Shown: positions 1 through 8,441 of the stretch, piece after piece
How positions within the stretch are numbered: the stretch's first letter is position 1
Layout: every line of letters starts with the position of its first letter
Source: an uncultured Clostridium sp.
Lineage (GTDB): Bacteria; Bacillota; Clostridia; Lachnospirales; Lachnospiraceae
Direction of reading: 5' to 3'
DNA: 64,000 nucleotides
Assembly: GCA_900543885.1 (NCBI GenBank)
Contig: UQTA01000006.1
Coordinates: 1-64,000, forward strand
Notes under the pieces: model-generated
Database searches by the model: none
What the model saw: only the letters and a program-made list of their open reading frames with translations
What the model was told of the DNA's origin: nothing
Made by a program: the position numbers and the translations under genes

Positions 1-33
1 TACATGGACGAACTCTCCAAAAGAAAGATTTGA
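1..33 (+). CDS. C-terminal end of an upstream gene (partial)
   Basis: An open frame enters from the left edge and ends at a TGA at 31-33, giving the tail YMDELSKRKI. A strong hairpin starts three bases after the stop, as expected at the end of an operon. Nothing can be said about the product from ten residues. Confidence 0.5.
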   Translation, partial: YMDELSKRKI

Positions 34-35
34 GA

Positions 36-76
36 AAAAGCTGTTTCTAACGTATTATGCGTTTGAAACAGCTTTT
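36..76 (+). terminator. Hairpin terminator after the upstream gene
   Basis: A perfect 12-bp stem (36-47 with 65-76, arms AAAGCTGTTTC-like and GAAACAGCTTT-like) has a 17-nt loop and ends in a short T-run. It lies directly behind the stop codon at 33. Confidence 0.7.
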
Positions 77-103
77 CTGATTAACAGACCTCCCGGCACT
101 AAG

Positions 104-152
104 GCTCCTTCTTTTCTGTCCATTCTTAGCTCCTTCTTTTCTGTCCATTCTT
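104..152. repeat. Tandem 24-bp repeat, two copies
   Basis: A 24-bp pyrimidine-rich unit beginning GCTCCTTCTTTTCTG occurs at 104-127 and again at 129-152, a period of 25 bp. It lies in the gene-free stretch between the first terminator and the next operon. The function is unknown; replication slippage is enough to explain it. Confidence 0.8.
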
Positions 153-276
153 GGCGTTGCGCTCACCTTTGATCTATGTTAAACTATCCTTGATAAAATT
201 TATTTCAAACACAATAGACTCTGTCTTCGTTTCAAGCACATTGCTTATTAAAAGGGGATGAGTCTGCACAGATGCG

Positions 277-312
277 GACCAAATTAGAGGAATTCTAATT
301 TGGTCTTTTTTT
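277..312 (+). terminator. Leader terminator/attenuator before the metallopeptidase operon
   Basis: A perfect 12-bp stem (277-288 with 294-305, loop GGAAT) is followed by a T-tract. It ends about 20 nt before the SD of the gene at 343, so it can stop transcripts just before the operon unless it is bypassed. The -35/-10 upstream is only weakly recognisable (TTGATA at 190-195). Similar leaders occur at 10426, 11454, 12720, 21030, 47174 and 63629. Confidence 0.65.
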
Positions 313-342
313 GTGCATTCACAACAAAGAGAGGAGGAACCT

Positions 343-2040
343 ATGGCTATTTTACAACTGCCGTACAATTTGTCTGCGCTATTCAATTTCAATGAACCAG
401 ACACAAATGAGGGGGCGATGGAATCTTCGGATGAAGATTTTTTCGACCTTTTTGATTTTCTGCCAGAAAATACGGTGACTACCAATTATCTGGCCAAAGG
501 AGAGGACCGGATCCAGTCACTGCTCCGGATCAAAACCCGCCGGACTTATTCCATGAATGACTTTTTCAAATTATTTTCCAGAGACCAATTCTGGAAAAAG
601 AGCAACAGCCGAAAAGATTTCACGGAATATCTGATCAAGACCTACTGGAAAAAGGTGATCGATCCTTTTGTAAATACCCTTTACAAAGATTTTCTGGCCG
701 GTCAGATCACGGAACAGGAGATTTCTGAAAAACTGCAGGAGATTCTGGGATTTAGCATTTCTCTATCGCAATGCCATGATGAGCAGGTAACGAGGCTGGT
801 TGGAGCAACCGGTATGCCAACGGACTGTATTTTTCAAATGACTGTATTTGAAAATGAATACTTTCTGGTCTTCGGAAAACTAAAGCCCAGAAACCGGAAC
901 CGCAAAATCTATTTGAAAGACGATAAGAGAAAATGTATCTTATGGGATTCCTATTATCTTGCAACACTGGCAGTCATAGAACGTATCCGGATTGAATACA
1001 AGCGCTACATCCATTCCATTGAGTCTAAAGACCATGACCTGGTCTATATGTCCATTCTGGATGAAATTGCCCGTAGATACCAGGCTTTTGGGAAAATGTG
1101 TACCGTATATGCTTATGAAAAAGAGCAGGTTTTGTATCCAGAAGTCATGCAATTTTTTGACAAGCTGGAAATTCCTGTAAAGGAGCGAATAGCCGGCCAA
1201 CAAGCGCACGGAATTATATTTCAATTTTCACTCCTGCAGCAGATCCTGCCGATCTTAAATCAGTATTCTATCAGCACAGTGGATTTTCTATGTAATGATA
1301 ATATTCCAGAGGGATATCTCATCATTATAAAAGCCCTGATGGAACAGCACAAAATGCAGGAAGCGGATGAGCGCTATCATCGAAATAACACAGAGGTAGC
1401 CAATGCATTTATGACCAAAAAGAATATTCCGCCAAAGCATCAGGATTACATGAAAGAGAGCCGTTTCTTAACAGTTTACCGCTATATAGAGGTAGACGAA
1501 GACTGTGATCTTGACAAAATGCAGGAACTGGAAAAAGAATTTCTTGCTCTTGGGGATATTTTGGGAAAGCATCCCTATGATGCTTCCATTCGTTTCCGCA
1601 AGCTTGGCCGACACCATGCTTCCGGCCTTTATTCCCCGGCCTACCAGTGCGTATGCATTGATGTCCGCTCCCCTAGCAGCTACGTCCACGAATTTCTGCA
1701 CATGTACGATCACTTTCATGGAATGCTGAGTGAAGGCTATGATTTCAAAGAAATCCGGCTTCAGTATGAGGCCTGCCTGCAGGAATATCTTTCGGATTGT
1801 GAAGATCCGGATTTAAAAGCACGGCTGAATGGAAACAGCAAATACAACCTGGATTACTATTTGGTCCCAACGGAAGTGTTTGCCCGCTGCGGGGAACTGT
1901 ATTTTACGCGTTTTCGTGGTGTAGATAATTCTCTTCTGAAATTTGAAAGAGGATTTGACTATCCGGAAAACGAAAAATTATTGGAGCTGATCAAAAAATA
2001 TTATGATCAGCATTTTTTAACGGAGGAGATATCATTATGA
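343..2040 (+). CDS. Putative zincin metallopeptidase (HExxH, LPD1-like)
   Basis: A 565-aa soluble protein with no signal peptide. The ATG at 343 is preferred because GAGGAGG lies at 331-337; an in-frame ATG at 313 has no SD. Near the C-terminus is HEFLH (residues 449-453), a zinc-binding HExxH motif. About 58 residues later comes PTEVFAR (509-515), whose Glu511 could be the third zinc ligand. The HExxH...PTEVFAR pattern resembles the metallopeptidase or large-polyvalent-protein-associated domains found in phage and conjugative-element proteins, which are thought to act on host factors or to be injected. The N-terminal 400 residues are not recognised. It heads an operon with clamp-loader genes, and its stop overlaps the next start (ATGA). 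The peptidase motif is seen directly; the substrate and the family assignment are inferred. Confidence 0.6.
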   Translation: MAILQLPYNLSALFNFNEPDTNEGAMESSDEDFFDLFDFLPENTVTTNYLAKGEDRIQSLLRIKTRRTYSMNDFFKLFSRDQFWKKSNSRKDFTEYLIKTYWKKVIDPFVNTLYKDFLAGQITEQEISEKLQEILGFSISLSQCHDEQVTRLVGATGMPTDCIFQMTVFENEYFLVFGKLKPRNRNRKIYLKDDKRKCILWDSYYLATLAVIERIRIEYKRYIHSIESKDHDLVYMSILDEIARRYQAFGKMCTVYAYEKEQVLYPEVMQFFDKLEIPVKERIAGQQAHGIIFQFSLLQQILPILNQYSISTVDFLCNDNIPEGYLIIIKALMEQHKMQEADERYHRNNTEVANAFMTKKNIPPKHQDYMKESRFLTVYRYIEVDEDCDLDKMQELEKEFLALGDILGKHPYDASIRFRKLGRHHASGLYSPAYQCVCIDVRSPSSYVHEFLHMYDHFHGMLSEGYDFKEIRLQYEACLQEYLSDCEDPDLKARLNGNSKYNLDYYLVPTEVFARCGELYFTRFRGVDNSLLKFERGFDYPENEKLLELIKKYYDQHFLTEEISL

Positions 2041-3023
2041 AGAAATTTTTTATCAAGGACCTGGCCAACATGGTCGAAAAGGAAATTGCAACGGAGTTTT
2101 TACTTCGGAATGTCAAATTGTCGATCGCGGATGGCCGGCGCTGGCAGGACCTTACGCTCAGTGATAAGAGTGGTATTGTATACGGAAAATGCTGGTCCGA
2201 ACACATCTCGGATGAAACGGATAACTATGTTGGAAAAATTGTCCGTGTTGTCGGAAAAGTTGAGCTTTTCCGGGAGCAGTGTACGCTGCGGATTGTCCGG
2301 ATCAGTCCGGCTGAAACATACGATCCGGCAGATTTCCGGGTTACTTTGTCCAGCTACGATGTAGAACAAAGTATCACCCTCTTAAAAAAACTCCTCGATG
2401 AAATTGAGGATCCCAAATTGTATAGTTTATGCTGCGCTGTATTCGGTATGGGGACTGCCAGATACGAACGGTTTTTGGAATTCCCACTGACCGAGGAAGC
2501 CACACATCCATACTTTGGCGGTTTTTTAAAGCATACCATCAATGTTGCAAACCTGGCTGATATGGCGCTTACTATCTGCGAAGGCAGCCCAAATGAAGTG
2601 ATCCGGCCGGATCCATCGCTGGTCATTGCCGGTGCGCTTCTTCACGCAAGCGGCGTGCTTTCCCAGCTCACACTCAGCGCTGCGGAAGGCATCTTCACGG
2701 ACCGGGCCCGCCTTTTGAGTTCCTCCACAGATGCGGTTTTAATGGCAGTCTGCACAAACAGCCGATTAGAACAGGAGAAACGAGTTACGGATATGTCCGC
2801 ACTTTTACATATTCTGGAAGCTGCCAATGGAACGACACCGCCTAAAACCAAGGAGGCAGTTATTGTCACCAACGCAGTACGAATGAGCAAAGAGCTGAAT
2901 TCTATCGATCAGATCTTTTTCGAGTCTGACCGTATGCATCCGACCGATAAGACCCGGAAAGCTTTCTGCGACTATCTGGGTTATGAGGTCTTTCGAGGAG
3001 GAGAGGAATGTTTGAAAAACTGA
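2037..3023 (+). CDS. OB-fold plus degenerate HD-domain protein (YhaM-like)
   Basis: A 328-aa protein whose ATG overlaps the previous stop, with the SD GGAGGA just upstream. The N-terminal ~100 residues look like an OB-fold nucleic-acid-binding domain (SDKSGIVYGKCW...GKIVRVVGKVELF). The rest resembles the HD domain of YhaM/CBF1-type 3'-5' exoribonucleases, with the conserved LKHTINVA helix. Where those enzymes carry LHDIGK, this protein reads LHASG (His203-Ala204), so the metal-binding Asp of the HD pair is missing and phosphohydrolase activity is doubtful. It sits between the peptidase and clamp-loader genes, so a single-strand-binding or scaffold role at the replisome is possible, but this is inference. 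Confidence 0.6.
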   Translation: MKKFFIKDLANMVEKEIATEFLLRNVKLSIADGRRWQDLTLSDKSGIVYGKCWSEHISDETDNYVGKIVRVVGKVELFREQCTLRIVRISPAETYDPADFRVTLSSYDVEQSITLLKKLLDEIEDPKLYSLCCAVFGMGTARYERFLEFPLTEEATHPYFGGFLKHTINVANLADMALTICEGSPNEVIRPDPSLVIAGALLHASGVLSQLTLSAAEGIFTDRARLLSSSTDAVLMAVCTNSRLEQEKRVTDMSALLHILEAANGTTPPKTKEAVIVTNAVRMSKELNSIDQIFFESDRMHPTDKTRKAFCDYLGYEVFRGGEECLKN

Positions 3024-3919
3024 TTTTAAACCCATATGTGAAAAATGCTCTGAAGCAATACATGGACAAAGGACAAAAAAATGCTCAGCATTTAATTCTG
3101 TCAGGCCCTCAGGGTACTGGAAAGCGGACCTGTGCAGATATCCTGGCACACTTTCTCCTGGACATCAGACTTGATAAGCCACTCCATTCCTGCGCAGATT
3201 TTTTCTGTCTGGACTGTGACCAGGCAAGCATCAAATTGTCTGATACGGAGGACCTAAGAGAATTTATTTCCTATTCCAGTACTGTGCGCCGCGTTGTTTT
3301 GATTGATAATGCGAATCAGATGACCCCAAACGTGGCCAACAGCCTGCTAAAAGAGTTGGAAGACGGGCAATGTGTATTCATTTTTATAGCACACAAGCCT
3401 TTGATCCGCACGGTATGCAGCCGATGCTTTGAAATCCGTTTTCTTCCGGTAAATGAAGATGATATGGCACAGTTTTTTATGGAACAGGGAGATCTTGTAT
3501 CATTAGAGGTGGTTACAGCTTCTAATGGCTGTCCCGGACTATTCCGACAGCTAAATGCTGATGACGCTTTCATATCTATGACCGCCAGAATGATAAAAGC
3601 ACTGAACCAACAAAATCATGCGGATCTTCTGTCAACCTTCGGTCTCCTGAAAGAAAAAGACGAATTTGCTTTGGAAGCATTTTCACCGGCCGCCCGTCTG
3701 GCAATCGTGAGGCTTTTGGAAGCCATCTATGCAGATCAATACCTGCATAAACTTGTTGGAAGCAAATTATTCCCGTATATGACGGAACTGCCTATTTCTG
3801 CTAAACAGGCTTACCAGATTTCTGAACAGGCACACAATATCCGGGGCAAAAAGCTACTCTACACAAAACATGATTTTCTGGAACTCCTGTTCCAGATGAT
3901 GAAAGAGGGGGAATTATGA
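3008..3919 (+). CDS. holB: DNA polymerase III delta'-like clamp-loader subunit
   Basis: A 303-aa AAA+ protein. Its ATG lies 16 nt inside the upstream gene and is preceded by GAGGAGGAGAGG. The P-loop GPQGTGKR is at residues 33-40. A Walker-B-like stretch LIDNANQM replaces the usual acidic pair, followed by NSLLKELE and a sensor-type SRC. Delta' subunits commonly have weak ATPase motifs and hold the sliding-clamp loader together. The length fits HolB and the next gene is dnaX-like, which supports the call. The missing Walker-B acid suggests it does not hydrolyse ATP. Confidence 0.75.
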   Translation: MFEKLILNPYVKNALKQYMDKGQKNAQHLILSGPQGTGKRTCADILAHFLLDIRLDKPLHSCADFFCLDCDQASIKLSDTEDLREFISYSSTVRRVVLIDNANQMTPNVANSLLKELEDGQCVFIFIAHKPLIRTVCSRCFEIRFLPVNEDDMAQFFMEQGDLVSLEVVTASNGCPGLFRQLNADDAFISMTARMIKALNQQNHADLLSTFGLLKEKDEFALEAFSPAARLAIVRLLEAIYADQYLHKLVGSKLFPYMTELPISAKQAYQISEQAHNIRGKKLLYTKHDFLELLFQMMKEGEL

Positions 3920-5517
3920 CTCTTTATACCAAGATACGCCCAAAAACCTTCGATGAGGTAAAGGGGCAGGAATTTACTGTAAATAATCTGAGAATGCAGT
4001 CCATCCGCGACAAATTCTTTCAGGTAATTATTCTGGCCGGGCAGTACGGGGCCGGGAAAACAACACTTGCCAGGATCGTGGCCACGGCAGCAAACTGTAA
4101 AAACAAAGATAAGAATGGAAACCCTTGCGGTACCTGTGATGGATGCAGATCTGTATCTAGTGGATCTGTAGACTTTCTGGAAATCGACGGTGCCAGTAAC
4201 ACCGGAGTTGATCATGTAAGGGACCTGACAGACTGGCTACACGAGCGCCCACTCGGAAAGCGGAAAATCGTTATCATTGATGAGGTACACATGCTTTCCC
4301 GTCAGGCTTTCAACGCCCTTTTAAAAACACTGGAGGAACCACCAGCTTATGCACTGATCATTCTTTGCACAACAGAAGCAGACCGGATCCCGGCAACCAT
4401 CCGGTCGCGATCTGCCTGCTATACCATCACGCAGATCCCAGAGGCCATCATCTGTGAACATCTTCTTGAAGTTGCGACAGAATTTCAAATCCGTATTCAG
4501 CCGGAAGCTGCAGAACTGATTGCTTCCTATTCTGGTGGTGCGATGCGAAATGCCTTAAAACTGCTGGAACAGCTATCAAATGGCGAAGATGAAATCACGG
4601 CTGATGTCGTTCGATCTGTTCTCGGGATGTCTGAAAAAGATGAGCTGCTCCGAATCATCCAAGCGATGCTTTCTGGAAATTACACAAAGCTGCTGGAATC
4701 TTTAAATTCCATTGCCAAAAGCGGAAAATCTCTTCTAAGCCTTACGGAAGAGCTCCTAAATGAATCCACATCCTTGCTGCTGGCCAAAACAGGGCAGCCA
4801 TCATCATCTTCAGCTATCGCAGAAAACTATACACTAGAACGGCTTTGCGAGCTGTCTGCTAAAATAAACTGGCTGAATGATGAACTAAAAAATGCTGCCG
4901 GCAGCGGAATAGCAGCCTATATCCATGCGACAAAAGATCTGAACACTGGTGAATCAGGTCTTGCTGGAAAATTAAAATCATTGGAAGATCAGATGTTCAG
5001 GCTGTCTGCCGAACTAAAGTCTATAAAATCCGTCGGATTTTCGAAACCGGTCGATACGGCTCTGGAAGCAGAAACCAATATCCCGATAACTTCCAATAGC
5101 TCTGCTCAGCCCGACTTACCCGAGGAGAGTGTACCTGTTTTAATCACTCCTTCCAAAACCTCTGAAGTTGCGCAAACAGAAACTACAGATTTTGACGCAC
5201 TTTTTGGTGACTGGGGCTTTGACTCCTTTGATAATACGGACGAACCCGGATTTTTTGAAAGTGCAGAGGAAACTGGCACTTCTTTCCAAGAGACAGCAAC
5301 AGTTTCTGAAACTTCTGCGGCTCTTTCTGCGGGAGAACTTGCACAAAAAAGTTTGTCCGAGAGAATCAGCAATGACCCTGTCATAAAGGAAAAACTTCTT
5401 TCTGCTGAGTGGATCACGCAGGAAGAGAACCTTTTACTTAAGGTGCTGCCAGAATACAAAGAAGATATCCTGTTATTTATTGCTGCAAGTGGCATAAAAA
5501 ACATTACAATCTGCTAA
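3916..5517 (+). CDS. dnaX: DNA polymerase III gamma/tau-like subunit
   Basis: A 533-aa protein; the start overlaps the delta' stop (ATGA) and has an AGAGGGGG SD. Features in order: YTKIRPKTFDEVKGQ N-terminus typical of DnaX; P-loop GQYGAGKT (residues 42-49); a zinc module with Cys61, Cys71, Cys74 and Cys77; Walker B IDEVHML with LLKTLEEPP; sensor 1 around CTTEADRIPATIRSRS; the collar domain; and an acidic, Ser/Thr-rich linker (about 390-470) before a small C-terminal domain. It would load the beta clamp together with delta and delta'. Chromosomal dnaX is essential, so a second copy here implies the element supplies its own loader. The C-terminal domain differs from the usual tau tail. Confidence 0.9.
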   Translation: MTLYTKIRPKTFDEVKGQEFTVNNLRMQSIRDKFFQVIILAGQYGAGKTTLARIVATAANCKNKDKNGNPCGTCDGCRSVSSGSVDFLEIDGASNTGVDHVRDLTDWLHERPLGKRKIVIIDEVHMLSRQAFNALLKTLEEPPAYALIILCTTEADRIPATIRSRSACYTITQIPEAIICEHLLEVATEFQIRIQPEAAELIASYSGGAMRNALKLLEQLSNGEDEITADVVRSVLGMSEKDELLRIIQAMLSGNYTKLLESLNSIAKSGKSLLSLTEELLNESTSLLLAKTGQPSSSSAIAENYTLERLCELSAKINWLNDELKNAAGSGIAAYIHATKDLNTGESGLAGKLKSLEDQMFRLSAELKSIKSVGFSKPVDTALEAETNIPITSNSSAQPDLPEESVPVLITPSKTSEVAQTETTDFDALFGDWGFDSFDNTDEPGFFESAEETGTSFQETATVSETSAALSAGELAQKSLSERISNDPVIKEKLLSAEWITQEENLLLKVLPEYKEDILLFIAASGIKNITIC

Positions 5518-5525
5518 CTACACAG

Positions 5526-5554
5526 GGACCATGAACCGCAATTGTTTATGGTCC
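5526..5554. terminator. Hairpin after dnaX
   Basis: An 11-bp stem (5526-5536 with 5544-5554, one wobble) lies nine bases after the dnaX stop. There is no T-tract, so it may be an mRNA 3'-end stabiliser rather than an intrinsic terminator. Confidence 0.4.
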
Positions 5555-5625
5555 TCATGAATACTTATCACACATGATTACGGAACTATACTGTAAAAAA
5601 TTTTATTTAGAATAGGGGGATATAT

Positions 5626-5871
5626 ATGGATTTCATTGATGATCTGGATGTTTCTATAATCGCAAATATACTTGTAAATATGGGTATTGACATTAGTAAT
5701 TTAAACGATATTACTGATGCCGATGACTACGAAGATACAATTTCTACCATTACTGCATAACTTGAAAAATTGCGAAACGAGGAAGATCCACTATATGTGC
5801 TTCTTGAACTGATTGCTGGAGACAATGAAGAATTGGTGGATTTCTATTTTAAAATGGTTGGATTTCACTAA
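5626..5871 (+). pseudogene. Small acidic ORF interrupted by an in-frame stop
   Basis: After an AGGGGGA SD, an ATG at 5626 opens a 44-codon frame ending at TAA 5758-5760 (MDFIDDLDVSIIANILVNMG...). The same frame then runs on without another stop to 5871 (LEKLRNEEDPLYVLLELIAG...). Read through, it would be an 81-aa acidic, helical protein. Either the gene has acquired a nonsense mutation or a 44-aa peptide is made. No family is recognised. An inverted pair (ATATGCAC near 5882, GTGCATAT near 5933) follows. Confidence 0.5.
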
Positions 5872-5979
5872 GGAACCTAGAATATGCACAATGATTGGGA
5901 AGCCCATTAACTTCCGGCCTTCAACACCTAAAGTGCATATCATTTCTACACAGCGTTTTCAATAGTTAGTATGTATAGA

Positions 5980-6032
5980 CTGATAAACTGCAGCCAATTA
6001 TAAAAGCTGCAGTTTATCAGTTTTTCTTTTTT
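5980..6032 (+). terminator. Strong intrinsic terminator
   Basis: A perfect 15-bp stem (5980-5994 with 6006-6020), an 11-nt loop and a T-rich tract to 6032. It insulates the clamp-loader operon from the replication genes. Confidence 0.8.
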
Positions 6033-6106
6033 ATACCTCTCACAGTACTTATGATACCTTACAAAAGAGTCAATCTTAAACAATTCCCCTTCTACTTTCA
6101 TTTGTC

Positions 6107-6135
6107 TTGCAGGAAATCCACTCTTTCTGTATAAT
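6107..6135 (+). promoter_or_regulatory. SigA-type promoter for the 6177 gene
   Basis: TTGCAG (6107-6112), a 17-bp spacer and TATAAT (6130-6135), placed about 40 nt before the start of the gene at 6177. Confidence 0.75.
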
Positions 6136-6176
6136 ATAAGCTAGGGTTTATTTTTTAGCTTTTAGGAGCGTGAATA

Positions 6177-7583
6177 ATGGAAAAAGATTCAGATTTATTA
6201 AATAAAAAGAAAACTGTTCAGATTTCAGTAACAGATAAAGATGGAAAAGAGCACCCCATTGATGTTGAAACCGAGATGGTACCTGTTGGTCATGAGATCA
6301 ATTATCAAACCGAAAATGAGTGGTGGTCAAAGGATCCTGAAACCGGAAAAGTATATGCGCCAATTCCCGAACATTATGCCCTGCACTTTCAGGAACTTCA
6401 AGCTCGTATGAAGTCTGGCCCACCTTTGACAGAAAATGAAAATCGTGTATATGAGGCTCTCAAAGTGGTTCTTCAGGAGCTGCCGGTTTTTGCCGCTGAT
6501 AACGCATACAACGCACAACCTAATGCATCTTCTCTAGAATCCATAGAACACGAAACCAAAAAAAGGACCAACCGAACAAGAAAAAAAGACTATGTCGATA
6601 CTTCATTGACCAAGCACATCTCCCTGATCATTGATCAGGAGTATGAATCTGGTTTAAGTTTACGCAAAAGCGGAAGTGCATATCTAACACCTCTGGAATC
6701 AACAGATGGCCTCAATTATGATGCTAATACCGGAAAACTTTATTTTGAAGGAGTACCTGTATCAGAAGCAAAACTGGAAGAAATTAGTCGTGGTAAGGTT
6801 GTTGAAATCGGTGAATTTGATCTGCCCTTATTAAAACTATTTTACAGTATTATTCTTGCCGATATTAAAAATACTATCAACCAAAACCAGTATGCGATAA
6901 ACGAAAGTTTTACTATTTACTTACCCGATTTGGCCGAACTTATGGGGAAAGGACGTAATTTAAGTGATAATGATATAATCATGCTGCGAAATAAGACAGG
7001 AGCATTCCAAACCATCTACGGGATTATTCGCGATCCAAAATATCCAAAACGAATCGGATCCGCTTTACCGCTTTTGGTTTCACTGGGTTATGATGACACC
7101 ACGAACACAATACGTTTTTCCTCTCCCTACATGCTTCGCTTAATTCAGACACTGTATAATGTAAAGGTACGACAGTCAAAACTCAACTTAAATAAGATTA
7201 CTGAACCTGCAAAGTTCTTAATATCAGAACATACCGATATCATTTATACATCAATTGCTAAAGAAAGAAATAAACGCGCCGTAGAGATTGTTTTCGCCAT
7301 TGTGACAATGATTGAGCAATCTACAGACGAAAATGTATGTATCACCGTTCGGGATATTTTTGATCGCTCTCCTCAATTAGTAGAAGCGCTTAACAATACA
7401 ATCCGTACAGCGAATAAAAATACTCTATTAAAGCGTGCTTTTTCGAAAGCTTATGAGTTGTTGGAAAAAAAGACTACATTGAAAGAGCATTATCCTTATA
7501 TGGTTTTCTCTGAAGAACTTTTGGGAATTCCAACTGTAAGTACTTTAAACGAAATGAAGCTGCACTTCATCAAAAAAAAGTAA
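6177..7583 (+). CDS. Candidate replication-associated protein next to the iterons
   Basis: A 468-aa soluble protein with the SD AGGAG and its own promoter. The first ~130 residues are hydrophilic and end in a basic stretch (KKRTNRTRKKD). The centre and C-terminus alternate helices and strands (LPDLAELMGKGR; RIGSALPLLVSLGYDD; TNTIRFSSPYMLRLI) in a way compatible with the winged-helix folds of plasmid initiators, but no signature confirms this. Its position right before a large iteron array, with another DNA-binding protein on the far side, is the main argument for a role in replication initiation or copy control. Alternatives are a partition or regulatory protein. The family is not recognised with certainty. 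Confidence 0.45.
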   Translation: MEKDSDLLNKKKTVQISVTDKDGKEHPIDVETEMVPVGHEINYQTENEWWSKDPETGKVYAPIPEHYALHFQELQARMKSGPPLTENENRVYEALKVVLQELPVFAADNAYNAQPNASSLESIEHETKKRTNRTRKKDYVDTSLTKHISLIIDQEYESGLSLRKSGSAYLTPLESTDGLNYDANTGKLYFEGVPVSEAKLEEISRGKVVEIGEFDLPLLKLFYSIILADIKNTINQNQYAINESFTIYLPDLAELMGKGRNLSDNDIIMLRNKTGAFQTIYGIIRDPKYPKRIGSALPLLVSLGYDDTTNTIRFSSPYMLRLIQTLYNVKVRQSKLNLNKITEPAKFLISEHTDIIYTSIAKERNKRAVEIVFAIVTMIEQSTDENVCITVRDIFDRSPQLVEALNNTIRTANKNTLLKRAFSKAYELLEKKTTLKEHYPYMVFSEELLGIPTVSTLNEMKLHFIKKK

Positions 7584-7587
7584 CTCG

Positions 7588-7616
7588 AACCGAGGACATA
7601 CTGTTCTCGGTTTTCT
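7588..7616 (+). terminator. Terminator after the 6177 gene
   Basis: An 11-bp stem (7588-7598 with 7602-7612, one wobble, loop TAC) followed by TTTCT, five bases after the stop codon. Confidence 0.65.
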
Positions 7617-7710
7617 ATCATGTGGTGGCTACATAACTTCAAACCAAATATCTTTAGTAATTTTTAGAAAATGCATTAACCGATCAACTGCAGTTCAAAT
7701 ACAGATACAT

Positions 7711-8213
7711 TTTTGCATAGTATAGTAATTAAACAGCTGCAGCTCAGATACAGCCACTTTTCGGAGAACTGCGCTATCTGAACAGCTTCGACTCAGATAC
7801 ACTACTTTTCGGTAAACTGCGCTATCCAAGCGGCTCTACCTCAGATGCACTACTTTTCGGAGAACTGCGCTATCTGAACGACTCCGACTCAGATGCTCCA
7901 CTTTTCGGTAAACTGCGCTAGCCGGCCAGTTCCAGCCCAAATGCAGCTATTTTTCGGTAAACTGCGCTATCCAAGCGGCTCCAGCTCAGATGTACTACTT
8001 TTCGGTAAACTGCGCTATCTGAACGGCTCTACCTCAGCTGCGTTACTTTTCGGTAAACTGCGCTATCTGGTCAGTTCCAGCCCAAATGCAGCTATTTTTC
8101 GGTAAACTGCACTAGCTAAACAGTTCCAGCTTAGATGCTCCACTTTTCGGAGAACTGCGCTAATCGGCCCGTTTCAGCGCAAATACAACTATTTTTCAAT
8201 AAACTGCAGTAGC
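7711..8213. repeat. Iteron array, long-period half (48-49 bp)
   Basis: The core TTTTCGGWRAACTGCGCTA starts at 7758, 7806, 7854, 7902, 7951, 7999, 8047, 8096, 8144 and (degenerate) 8193, a period of 48 or 49 bp, with an even weaker copy near 7711. The ~28-bp linkers are also related to one another (for example GGCTCTACCTCAGATGC and GTTCCAGCCCAAATGC). Directly repeated sites at a fixed spacing beside initiator candidates are typical of plasmid origins and incompatibility regions. The 71-codon open frame through the array comes from the repeat and is not a gene. Confidence 0.85.
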
Positions 8214-8441
8214 CTTTCGGCAAAATACTATAGCTTTTCGGTAAACTGCGCTAAGCTTTTTCGGAGAACTGCAGTAGCTTTTTCGGTAAACTGCGGTAGC
8301 TTTTTCGGAGAACTGCGGTAGTTTTTTCGGAGAACTGCGCTATATTTTTCGGAGAACTGCGGTAAATTTTTCGGTAAAGTGCAGTAGCTATTTTCGGTAA
8401 AGTGCGGTAACCATTTTCGGTAAAGTGCGGTAGTTTTTCCC
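8214..8441. repeat. Iteron array, short-period half (21-23 bp)
   Basis: The same core continues at 8214, 8235, 8258, 8280, 8302, 8324, 8346, 8368, 8391 and 8414, with a degenerate copy near 8435, now every 21-23 bp, about two helical turns. The core drifts from left to right: the ending changes from CTGCGCTA to CTGCGGTA and then to AGTGCGGTA. This phasing on one face of the helix is what cooperative initiator binding needs, and T-rich DNA follows directly. Confidence 0.85.

Noticed and set aside
7893..8105. Open reading frame of 70 codons inside the iteron array
   Set aside because: It has no SD, its protein is itself a repeat (LFGKLRYL), and it exists only because the 48-49 bp unit keeps a frame open.
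7711..8441. CRISPR array
   Set aside because: Spacers are related to each other, the period changes from 48 to 22 bp, and no cas gene is near; iterons explain it better.
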